Assembly (NCBI GenBank): GCA_964035575.1
Contig: OZ037895.1
Location: 1,178,001-1,242,000 of the forward strand
DNA length: 64,000 bases
Direction: 5' to 3'
Source: Rhynchopus sp. YZ270_cl-10
Taxonomy: Eukaryota > Euglenozoa > Diplonemea > Diplonemida > Diplonemidae
Positions 20,271 through 27,747 of this stretch are shown in pieces (the stretch's first letter is position 1; the number at the start of each line of letters is the position of its first letter). A program made the translations under genes and the position numbers. The notes below the pieces were generated by a model, which ran no database searches, was not told the DNA's origin, and worked only from the letters and a program-made list of their open reading frames with translations.

Positions 20271-21965
20271 CTAATTCTTTTTATTCCCCTTTTTCCCCTT
20301 CCTTCCTCCGCTCTGTCTCCCCTTCTGTCCACCACCGCGACCATTGCGCCCTCTCTGCACCTCCTGGGGCGAGAGCACATGCTGCGTCGCTTGTGCCACT
20401 GCGTCGGTGAACACGTTCGACGTGTTGGACCTACCCTGAGCTGCATGGCGCTGGGGTCCTTTGGGAGCTGGGGAAGGAGCAGGTTGGGCGGAGGAGGTTG
20501 CATTGCCACGGCCTGCCGATGAGGAGGAGGAAGAAGTGGAGACTGCAGGTTGGGCGATGGAGGTTGTAGTGCCACGGCCTGCAGAGGTGGAGGAAGAAGA
20601 AGAAGAAGAGGAGGCTTGAGGTTGTCGGCCTATTCCCTCTCGAGCCGCTCGTGCCTCATTCTCCCTCCTTGTACTCTCCGCTGCAAAGGCCTGCCCCCTA
20701 CTGCTCCGGTTGTCCGTCAGGGCATGCAACGTCGACTTTGCCTTGCACTTTTCCTTAACCGACCACTCATGCAAACCCACCACCTTCATCACCTCATACC
20801 ACTGAGTGAAAGTAGCGGTAGAGAGGGGGAGTGACAACAAGGGTCTGCCATCCTGTTTCTCTCCCTGACGGTAGTGGAACAGGGAGATCCACTTCGTCAC
20901 AGAAGAAGGCACCGGCGACCCCATGGTGAGGCACGGGAAAAGACCCCCCCTCTCCGTCCGCTCCTCCTCCGTCCACATCCAAGCCTCGCTCTGCGCCCTC
21001 AGCAATTCCCTCACCCTCGCTTGCTTCTTCTGGTCAGGGATGCCTTCCACTGACAGAGAATGCGAGCGATCCGCCCCCTCCATCGCGGTGTCGAGGTCCT
21101 CCTCCTGCTCCTGCTCATCATCATCCATCTCCTCCACCTTCACACGCACCTCGGTGTCTGCCGCCTCGGCCTGTCGCCCCACCTCCTCCTCCAGCTGATC
21201 CCGAGAAGGGGTTCCCCAGCTGACCCTGCCTTCCCGAACGACGATGACCGCGCTGGTCTTGCCCCAGGTGTCGCAGTATCCGGCCTCCCCTGCTATCTTC
21301 CTAACCGCCTGACGGGCGACCACCGACTCCGGGCAATCACCGTCCCCCTCCCCGTTCCCACTCCACGGCTGCTGTGTCGCCCAGCAGTACAGGAACTCGC
21401 CCGGGCACGGAGAAGCACCTTGAGGACCAAAGAGAGCCATCCAGTCGCCGACACAGTCAGGTTCGAGTCCTTCAGGGTCGTCGCCCACCGCTCTCCGCAC
21501 CGCATGGCAGGGGAGGAATAGCCGCCCTTCGCACACCACCCCAAAGCACCGCCCGTATGCCACCATGCGTTCTGCCTCCAGCTGTCGGGAGAGGTTCACC
21601 GCCGTCAACAACAGAGTGGTCGCCTTCTGCTCCGACTCATGCTTAGCTGCGATGGCGTAATGCCTCTCGCAGCGTTGCCTGTCATACTCCGCCCGGAGCG
21701 ACTCGCTTCGGGGTGCCGATCGCAGTCTTCCAAGTACTGCGCATGCATCTTCTTCGCGTCCTCTGCGAGTTCCCGCTTGTGCCTGGCGGTCAGCTCCTCC
21801 ACACGATGCCTGTCCGCCGCCTTCGCCTGGTCCAGACGCACATTCTGTTCCTCCAGGAAACGACTCAACTCCTGCTGGCGGTCGCCAAAAGTGCCCCGAA
21901 GCGCGGCCAAATCCGGTCCCCACGACCGACGATGCTCCCGCCGTACCTCCAGGGCTTGCTGCCAC
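20271..21965 (-). CDS. Retrotransposon third frame: coiled-coil, acidic and Ser/Gly-rich tail
   Basis: The open frame is about 564 codons, but its first codon is GTG and the first 80 or so residues look like out-of-frame reading of the OTU frame. Real-looking sequence starts at about RAEYDRQRCERHYAIAAKHE, a helical stretch continuing the coiled coil that ends the OTU frame. This suggests that the two frames once formed, or still form by frameshifting, one product. Later parts are an acidic patch (MDDDEQEQEEDLDTAMEG), a conserved-looking middle (WISLFHYRQGEK, WYEVMKVVGLHEW) and a low-complexity Ser/Gly/Arg tail ending in basic KGKKGNKKN. No known domain was recognised. A nucleic-acid-binding (chaperone-like) role for the basic tail is inference. 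Confidence 0.5.
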   Translation of the reverse strand: MAASPGGTAGASSVVGTGFGRASGHFWRPPAGVESFPGGTECASGPGEGGGQASCGGADRQAQAGTRRGREEDACAVLGRLRSAPRSESLRAEYDRQRCERHYAIAAKHESEQKATTLLLTAVNLSRQLEAERMVAYGRCFGVVCEGRLFLPCHAVRRAVGDDPEGLEPDCVGDWMALFGPQGASPCPGEFLYCWATQQPWSGNGEGDGDCPESVVARQAVRKIAGEAGYCDTWGKTSAVIVVREGRVSWGTPSRDQLEEEVGRQAEAADTEVRVKVEEMDDDEQEQEEDLDTAMEGADRSHSLSVEGIPDQKKQARVRELLRAQSEAWMWTEEERTERGGLFPCLTMGSPVPSSVTKWISLFHYRQGEKQDGRPLLSLPLSTATFTQWYEVMKVVGLHEWSVKEKCKAKSTLHALTDNRSSRGQAFAAESTRRENEARAAREGIGRQPQASSSSSSSSTSAGRGTTTSIAQPAVSTSSSSSSAGRGNATSSAQPAPSPAPKGPQRHAAQGRSNTSNVFTDAVAQATQHVLSPQEVQRGRNGRGGGQKGRQSGGRKGKKGNKKN

Positions 21966-23239
21966 GCGTCCGACGCACGCTGCAACGCTTCCTTCTTCTC
22001 CTGGTCCGCCTTTTGTTGTTGCTGCTTCTGCTGTTTCCGTTGCTTCTCGTGCTTCTGCTGCTTCTGTTCTGCCTGCTGCCCCTCTTCGCCCGCCATTGGC
22101 ATGTCTACCTCCTCGACGTCCTCGCCCTCGGGAGCTGGCACTGCTGGAGAAGGAGCCCGTTTAGGTGGTGGGTCTCCGCTCCCCTCCGCAGAGGCAGCCT
22201 GAGCCGGAACATTCGAGTGCAAAAAAGACAGGGCACTGAAATATTCCGCCCTGCCAATTTGCGACAGAGGGCAGTGCTTGGACCCCTGAGCGCAGTGCAG
22301 ACATGCCAAGCCACCACACGTGTGACAGCAGAAGTGTGCGTCCGACGCATCGAAGAGCTTGCTGCATTGTTCGCACTGCAGGAAAGTGTTCGACGCCTCC
22401 GCCTCCCTCGTTCCCACAAAAGCCATGGGGCGCTCTGACTGGCACTCCCCCTTACCACCTGTGGCCTCAAAAGACAGGATGTGCTGCTGCAGAGCCGGGT
22501 CCATGGTGAGGGGCTCGTAGTGTCCCGGGATACTGCCGGATCCATCTGCCGCATCCTGATCACCCGAGTGGAGGAGAAGGACCACTGCCTTAGGCCGTTT
22601 TCTTGGCACCATCAGAGAAGGGCGGGCGAACTCGTTGAGGATGACCACAGATACCTCAAGAGCCTCCCCTGCCCCCGCCACTGCAATGGCATCCGCCCAC
22701 GTACGCTGGTCTCCTCTGTCCCCACTCGTCATCAGCCGCTGCCAGACCCCAAAATTAGGGACAGCCGCACTCGACAGATCAGCGCGGCCCTGGACCTTCT
22801 TCACTGCCGCCTGGCGCAGACCCTCCACCGTCAAATCCGTGCGCCCGGTGGCGAAGAGCAAAGCCTCAAAAGCACAGTCCCCCGCCACAAACGACCAAGT
22901 CACCTTCGAGGCTCCCAGCTTGGCCGCCTGCTCCGTCGCCCGAGGCCTCTGCGCTGCCGGGCACTCACGCAAAAACTCCCACTCACGCACCACATCGAGA
23001 CCAGGCCCTTCCGGAATCACGGTGGCCGAATCGAACCTCCCGGTCCGCTTCCTCGGTGGCTCCACGTGGTCCGGCTTCACGTCCCTCTTGCGCTTCCCCT
23101 GCTGCTCCTCCGTTCGGTCTGCAGGACGACTCATATCGTCGTCAGGGTTCGCATCGTCACAGAGAGGTTCCACGGCCCCTGCACTGCGGCGTCCAAACCG
23201 GTCCATGTCCTCTGCAGACGGTGCCACATCTACCTCCAC
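21605..23239 (-). CDS. Retrotransposon OTU-like cysteine protease and zinc-cluster frame
   Basis: Residues 110-250 resemble an OTU-family cysteine protease: W115, then GDCAFEALLFATG with the candidate nucleophile C122, and PGHYEPLT with the candidate His at 240, spaced as in OTU domains. OTU enzymes cleave ubiquitin-type linkages, and peptidase domains of this or the Ulp1 kind are known in some RLE-bearing retrotransposons. A basic nuclear-targeting-like patch (KRKRDV to PPRKR) lies at 49-65. A Cys-rich cluster at 289-323 (CEQC, CCHTCGG, CLHC, C) looks zinc-binding. From about residue 380 the chain is Gln/Lys-rich and then coiled coil. The first codon of the open frame is GTG and the frame stays open upstream across the RT stop, so the true start is uncertain. 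The first ATG is at residue 12. Confidence 0.6.
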   Translation of the reverse strand: MEVDVAPSAEDMDRFGRRSAGAVEPLCDDANPDDDMSRPADRTEEQQGKRKRDVKPDHVEPPRKRTGRFDSATVIPEGPGLDVVREWEFLRECPAAQRPRATEQAAKLGASKVTWSFVAGDCAFEALLFATGRTDLTVEGLRQAAVKKVQGRADLSSAAVPNFGVWQRLMTSGDRGDQRTWADAIAVAGAGEALEVSVVILNEFARPSLMVPRKRPKAVVLLLHSGDQDAADGSGSIPGHYEPLTMDPALQQHILSFEATGGKGECQSERPMAFVGTREAEASNTFLQCEQCSKLFDASDAHFCCHTCGGLACLHCAQGSKHCPLSQIGRAEYFSALSFLHSNVPAQAASAEGSGDPPPKRAPSPAVPAPEGEDVEEVDMPMAGEEGQQAEQKQQKHEKQRKQQKQQQQKADQEKKEALQRASDAWQQALEVRREHRRSWGPDLAALRGTFGDRQQELSRFLEEQNVRLDQAKAADRHRVEELTARHKRELAEDAKKMHAQYLEDCDRHPEASRSGRSMTGNAARGITPSQLSMSRSRRRPLCC

Positions 23240-23268
23240 ACACGGCTCCCGCTTCAGGGTGGCAATCC

Positions 23269-25296
23269 CTACACACCCCGCTCCAGAAAGGAAGATGCGA
23301 CCTTTTTCTGGTACGCCACCGCAATGCTCTCCCGGATGCGCAACTCTGCCGACCCTGTCAGGTGCGACGTCTGTCCCGTCGTCAGGCCTCCAAGCTGCGC
23401 AATCAAGAGGTTCGCCTCGTCGCCTGCACCCCCGAAGGCTTCAAACACAATAGGGGAGAACTTGGTATTGATCTTGTTCAAATCCCACTCGTGCTTCTCC
23501 CGTTTGACCTGGCCCTGGTTCTTCGCCGACCAGCCCACAAACTTCGAGGCCCCTGTTCTGTAGGAAGGCAAGGTGGGGCACACGTGGGTGATGTCCAAAC
23601 AACGAGGTCCATTTTCCGCCACTCCTACTGGGAGGTAGACGTCGCCTGGCCGCTTCTTCGACTCCAACTCCACTCGCACGGTCTCCTCCAAAGCAGGGTC
23701 CAAGCCCGCCCCTTGAGCAGCTCGGTACACCGAATCCCGCAAGGCGTTGTGGCGGGCGACGCGGTGTTTGGAGTAGGGGCAGCCAAAGGTGTGGTCGCCA
23801 AAGGAGTCCATGACAACCCTTTTCTGCCCCCCCTGACATGCCGAGCAAGTCGTTCCCTCCGCATGGATGGCCACCCCTAGTCGGAAACGGGTCACAACCG
23901 CAAAATCCGCTGAAGACATCTGGTTCCTTGCTGAGGGTGTCGCCGTGAGGTACGTCCCGGAAAGCGGCAGGAGAAGGGACTTCATCCGTGCTCGGTCTCG
24001 CATGCAGAGCTGTTGCATCAACTTGTCTGCCTGGGCGTCAATCACCGCAGATGACAGACTCTGCTGCTCCAGGATCTTCTTCGGCTGGGCCCTGTCCACG
24101 TGAAACGCCACCGGTACCCTGGAGTTGTACTCCTCAGCCGCGCTGTTCCATCTCTCCTCATCCCAGGTGAAGGCAGGGTCCAAGGCCTGCGACAGTTGCA
24201 GGTTCCCTGACTGAGAGGCGAGGGACGCAGCTGTCCGATGGTCCACGGTGCGACGGATACCCAGCCCCCCAAGCGCCACAGGAAGCGCCGCCTGCGCCCT
24301 TGCCAACTCCGGCAGCGCCCCATCCGGGTCATGCAGAAGCGCAGCCAGGCACCTGTCGATCAGGTCGTCAAAAGCCGTCAGGTACTCCGCGCACTGTGGG
24401 ATCCCCCGCATGTAGAACACCATGCGGCAGTAGCCTTCGCAGTATCTCAGTACGTAGAAGGCTGCCTGGGAGTCCCCGAGGTCCACAAGGGCTTCCAGGT
24501 TGCGGCGGGAATCGTCCACCTTCCGGGCCATGTACTCCTCGCAGAAAGCCGCAGACCCAATGGGGATGCCCAAGAAATCGAACCCATCCACATCCAACAG
24601 CCGGAACCCGCCTTCACCCATGGCGTCCTGTCCACCCTCGGTCAACGTGAACCCCACCGCCTTGAGCTCCTCCGTGGAGACGCCACCAGTGGAGATGAGC
24701 TCACACTTGTTCGCGTTCACCTCCAACCCCAGTTCGGAGCTACGAGTGCGCAGAACCTGGTACGCCTCAAAAACCGCCTTAGGGGACCCCCGCAGAGAGC
24801 CGTCATCGAGGTACCACAAAGTCCCATCCAGGCCTGGGTGCCCCTTCAGCTCTAGCGCCATCTGGTGGATGGTCAGGGAGAAGAGAAGCGGGCCCAAGGG
24901 ATCTCCTTGTTGAGCTCCGCGCTGTGACCTTATGGTATCTCCACCATAAAACAGGCTGGAGGGCTCCAGGTAACACCATCGCACCCATGGGGCCAGCTCG
25001 GGGAGGTTCGCGTCGACCGCTCTTAGCATCGACAGGCGGTCTACGCAGTTGAACGCGTTACGGTAGTCAATTTTCAAAATGACTTTACCTTTTCCGTGGT
25101 TGCGCACGGCGTACTGCGAGATAACATCAGTCGCCACTGCCGCCCCCCTTGCCGTTGCCACCCCCACCTGGTTCCCTCGAAGAAGAAGCGTCCTAGCAGG
25201 CACCCGCACTCGCGCCGACCGACACCCGATTTTTTGGCACCCTGTGCACCCGATTTTTTGGGGGCACCCTGTGCACCCGATCGGCACCCTGTGCAC
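23269..25296 (-). CDS. Retrotransposon reverse transcriptase with C-terminal restriction-like endonuclease (truncated)
   Basis: RT motifs are in order: A with LKIDYRNAFN (D77), B with QRGAQQGDPLGPLLFSLT (126-142) and C with WYLDDGSL (D164, D165). The finger motifs before motif A are missing. The C-terminal part has a zinc cluster (C484, C487, H502, C506, H511/H516) and RPGDV followed by CLDITHV (549-571), the R-P-D...D layout of the restriction-like endonuclease of site-selective non-LTR elements. The family also shows the FEAFGG motif near 618. The first 26 residues are translated from the GTGCACAGG minisatellite, the first codon is GTG, and the first ATG lies at about residue 90 after motif A. 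This copy is therefore a 5'-truncated, non-functional RT. It resembles RTs found in algae, oomycetes and invertebrates more than L1 or gag-pol elements. Confidence 0.85.
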   Translation of the reverse strand: MHRVPIGCTGCPQKIGCTGCQKIGCRSARVRVPARTLLLRGNQVGVATARGAAVATDVISQYAVRNHGKGKVILKIDYRNAFNCVDRLSMLRAVDANLPELAPWVRWCYLEPSSLFYGGDTIRSQRGAQQGDPLGPLLFSLTIHQMALELKGHPGLDGTLWYLDDGSLRGSPKAVFEAYQVLRTRSSELGLEVNANKCELISTGGVSTEELKAVGFTLTEGGQDAMGEGGFRLLDVDGFDFLGIPIGSAAFCEEYMARKVDDSRRNLEALVDLGDSQAAFYVLRYCEGYCRMVFYMRGIPQCAEYLTAFDDLIDRCLAALLHDPDGALPELARAQAALPVALGGLGIRRTVDHRTAASLASQSGNLQLSQALDPAFTWDEERWNSAAEEYNSRVPVAFHVDRAQPKKILEQQSLSSAVIDAQADKLMQQLCMRDRARMKSLLLPLSGTYLTATPSARNQMSSADFAVVTRFRLGVAIHAEGTTCSACQGGQKRVVMDSFGDHTFGCPYSKHRVARHNALRDSVYRAAQGAGLDPALEETVRVELESKKRPGDVYLPVGVAENGPRCLDITHVCPTLPSYRTGASKFVGWSAKNQGQVKREKHEWDLNKINTKFSPIVFEAFGGAGDEANLLIAQLGGLTTGQTSHLTGSAELRIRESIAVAYQKKVASSFLERGV

Positions 25297-25303
25297 CCGA
25301 GTG
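25221..25303. repeat. Short minisatellite built on GGGTGCACAGGGTGCC
   Basis: On the minus strand three units of TCGGGTGCACAGGGTGCC stand in tandem, separated by (CCC)AAAAAA or GA, at the very 5' junction of the truncated RT. Similar GGTGCACAGG motifs occur at 19222, 25330, 25376, 25407 and 25982. The A6 remnants between units look like shortened tails of successive insertions, but that is inference. Confidence 0.75.
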
Positions 25304-25323
25304 GCCTATTTGATGTCTAAGGC

Positions 25324-25420
25324 ATCTAGGGTGCACAGGGGTGGCCGAACCTCCCGGAAAGTGAGTTTTGAAAAGGTGCACAGGGGGCTTTTCACTTTTA
25401 AACAAGGGTGCACAGGGGAC
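25324..25420. other. Spacer with three GGTGCACAGG motifs
   Basis: This is the bridge between the large retrotransposon and its inverted 3' copy. It holds GGTGCACAGG motifs near 25330, 25376 and 25407 and no coding signal. Confidence 0.6.
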
Positions 25421-25981
25421 GAGACCCACCATTGTTGTTGTTGATTTTGTTGTGCGTTATTGTTGTTTTCCCCTTTGGGTGTCAGTCAGTCGGGTCAGGT
25501 CACACTTACAGAAGTTCTCAAAAATTTTCACCAAAAAGAAAACTACTAAACAGATTATGGAACTTCCTTTTTATTTGTTTGTGTGTTACAGAGGAAACGG
25601 CTCACTCAATCCCTCCTTCTCCTCCCCTCCCCTCCCCAAGACAAAGAAAAATAAAACTGCACCGGTAGACAGAGCAACCCTCCCGTCCCATCCCCTCCCC
25701 TTTTCCTTTTGGGAAAAATTGCACTCACATACGACCCTTTTGATTATTTGCAGGGAAGTGTTGGTTGTAGTTGTCCCACAGGCTTTCTATTTTAGTGCCA
25801 CTAACTGTGTTTTCAGGCACTGTCTTGCCAGTACAATAGTAAAGTGCCCTTGTCTGGACATCTAGCTGTTTACATACTCGCTTGACTAGTAAGTACCCCC
25901 TCTGTCACTGGATGTAGATAAAAAAAGCGAGCCTAGGGCTAAGTTGAACAACACCAAAAAAAAAAAAAAAAAAAAAAAAAA
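25421..25981 (+). mobile_element. Inverted, 5'-truncated second copy of the retrotransposon 3' end
   Basis: The 561-bp copy reads on the + strand and ends in 26 A (25956-25981). GGTGCACAGGGG precedes it (25407-25418, with AC between) and follows the poly(A) directly (25982-25993). This fits a 12-bp target duplication and an independent, strongly 5'-truncated insertion. Divergence from 19256-19818 is only about 1.5 percent by eye, so both are recent. The alternative is a single element with long terminal inverted repeats. Confidence 0.8.
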
Positions 25982-26444
25982 GGTGCACAGGGGGCAGGCA
26001 CCTCGCTACTTTCTGGGGGGCAGGCCTGACGCTAACTTTTCGATTTTTGGGAAATCGTGGGATGATGGTCGAATATGGGGGGGGGAAAGCTAAAAAAAAT
26101 TTTTTCCGCGCCTGTTTTTTTTGACCTCACGCAACACTCCACACCATTGACAAAAACACACGATTTTATTTTTTGAAAACTTGGTCAGCCCCGCCGCCAG
26201 GATTTTGGGTTTGAAAAAGTTCTGTTGATGGTCAAAAAATATTTTTCGCGCTTCGCGCGAAAACCCCTGCAAAGCTCCTTCTCGTGGCCTCCGGCGGAGA
26301 GACGCATGTTCCCCAAGCCCGGTCAGAGTTCCTCCGAATCAGCGACATTTGCTCTTTCCCTGTGCATTGTACTCTTCGGTGGCCAGTGCAGGTGGCCGTC
26401 CAGAATCCGCATTGGGTGTCAGCCTTCTTATCGGTAAAGCAGCG

Positions 26445-26568
26445 GTCATGGTACCCAAAGGTTCCTGGCGAAGCCACGGTACGCAACATTTCTAAAAAAT
26501 GTTCCCATACAATGGAACTGCGTTGGTGGGATACATACTTGCGCCGCAGGCGCACGGTACGCAACTTT
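26445..26568. repeat. Dispersed GCGTACCGTG module, also at 31352-31482
   Basis: The segment GGTTCCTGGCGAAGCCACGG...CGGTACGCAAC, then CTTGCGCCGCAGGCGCACGG...TACGC, occurs in opposite orientation at 31352-31482 and its copy at 36103-36233. Each half pairs CGTACCGTG with a tiny hairpin (GGCTTCGCC or GCGCCTGCGGCGC). The spacer between the halves differs. It appears to be an independent small repeat carried by two different TIR elements. Confidence 0.65.
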
Positions 26569-26571
26569 TTC

Positions 26572-27131
26572 CATCATGTCATCATGTCATCATGTCATCA
26601 TGTCATCATGTCATCATGTCATCATGTCATCATGTCATCATGTCATCATGTCATCATGTCATCATGTCATCATGTCATCATGTCATCATGTCATCATGTC
26701 ATCATGTCATCATGTCATCATGTCATCATGTCATCATGTCATCATGTCATCATGTCATCATGTCATCATGTCATCATGTCATCATGTCATCATGTCATCA
26801 TGTCATCATGTCATCATGTCATCATGTCATCATGTCATCATGTCATCATGTCATCATGTCATCATGTCATCATGTCATCATGTCATCATGTCATCATGTC
26901 ATCATGTCATCATGTCATCATGTCATCATGTCATCATGTCATCATGTCATCATGTCATCATGTCATCATGTCATCATGTCATCATGCCATCATGCCATCA
27001 TGCCATCATGCCATCATGCCATCATGCCATCATGCCATCATGCCATCATGCCATCATGCCATCATGCCATCATGCCATCATGCCATCATGCCATCATGCC
27101 ATCATGCCATCATGCCATCATGCCATCATGC
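26572..27131. repeat. (CATCATGT)51 then (CATCATGC)19 octanucleotide array
   Basis: The first 51 units (26572-26979) are CATCATGT and the next 19 (26980-27131) are CATCATGC, with a single clean switch and no mixing. The array is followed by GGCATGATGGTGGCATGATG, the reverse complement of the second unit type. Open frames such as HHVIMSSC repeats are periodicity artefacts. Confidence 0.97.
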
Positions 27132-27362
27132 ACCCCCCGTGGCATGATGGTGGCATGATGAAGGGGAAAAAAAAATACCCCAAAAACGTGGGATGAATGG
27201 CATGATGGTTAGCAAAAGGCCTGCTAACAACGCAGAAACAAAATTTTTTTTGAAAAAAAAATGGGTGTTTTTGTGGTGGGTTGATGGTGGGATGATGGTT
27301 TATGGTCGGGGGGGGAAAGCCATTTTCCGTGGGTTGATGGATGATGGTTAGCGTCAGGCCTG

Positions 27363-27747
27363 TCTGGGGGGTACGTGTACAGTGGGGGGGGGGGGGGGGT
27401 CCCTGTACTGCAGTGTTATACAAGGGGAGGCCCAAAAATTTTTCCCACCAATTTTTACACACAAAAAATGTAACGTAAACAAACCAATTTGCAGATAACA
27501 AAACCAAGGGCAAGTGTTTTTATTCTCCCTTCCCCTCTTTTAAGTAAGGTCTTTTTTCCGCCCATTAGTGCCTTTTCCCTGTGTTTTCAATTGATAAAAA
27601 AGTAATAAAAACAACACTTTCAGCAGTGGAAGGTTGTGTATTATATCTAGCGGATGCTATTCACCCTCAAAACCAGCTCCGGTATTTATAAACACAACAT
27701 TTCACACCGACCCTCGGTTCAAAACACTTCCCTGTTGGACACATCGC
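27363..27747. other. Spacer with a 16-G run, no gene
   Basis: After the target duplication the + strand holds G16 at 27384-27399, bracketed by GTACAGT and CCCTGTAC. The rest is AT-rich up to the first satellite monomer at 27748. No domain or RNA gene was recognised. Confidence 0.6.

Larger units (their letters stand above)
19256..25303 (-). mobile_element. 5'-truncated non-LTR retrotransposon (RT + RLE + OTU-like)
   Basis: Read on the minus strand: RT and restriction-like endonuclease frame (about 25220 to 23269), OTU/zinc frame (23239 to 21605), third frame (21965 to 20271), then about 1 kb of 3' sequence ending in 27 A (T on the + strand, 19256-19282). Poly(A) at one end, loss of the 5' part and an RT with C-terminal RLE define a LINE-like element inserted by target-primed reverse transcription. 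RLE-bearing clades are usually site-selective. A 17-bp sequence containing CTAGGGTGCACAGGG occurs at 19217-19233 and 25324-25340 and could be the target duplication, although 22 unexplained bases lie between it and the poly(T). GC content is much higher than in the surroundings. The copy lacks its start and cannot be complete. Confidence 0.85.
26021..27362. mobile_element. 1.34-kb non-autonomous TIR element with 9-bp target duplication
   Basis: CAGGCCTGACGCTAAC at 26021-26036 is inverted as GTTAGCGTCAGGCCTG at 27347-27362. TCTGGGGGG flanks both ends (26012-26020 and 27363-27371). A 9-bp duplication is typical of Mutator-like elements, but the ends alone do not settle the family (8-bp duplicating hAT elements also start with CAGG). 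Subterminal GGGATGATGG motifs recur on both sides. The interior contains the CATCATGT array and a segment shared with the satellite-borne element (26445-26568). No transposase frame is present. Confidence 0.8.

Noticed and set aside
19234-25981. A DNA transposon of Polinton or similar type with long TIRs
   Set aside because: No integrase, polymerase B or capsid-type frame is present. The inverted ends finish in poly(A), and the smaller copy has its own target duplication, so two LINE insertions explain it better.
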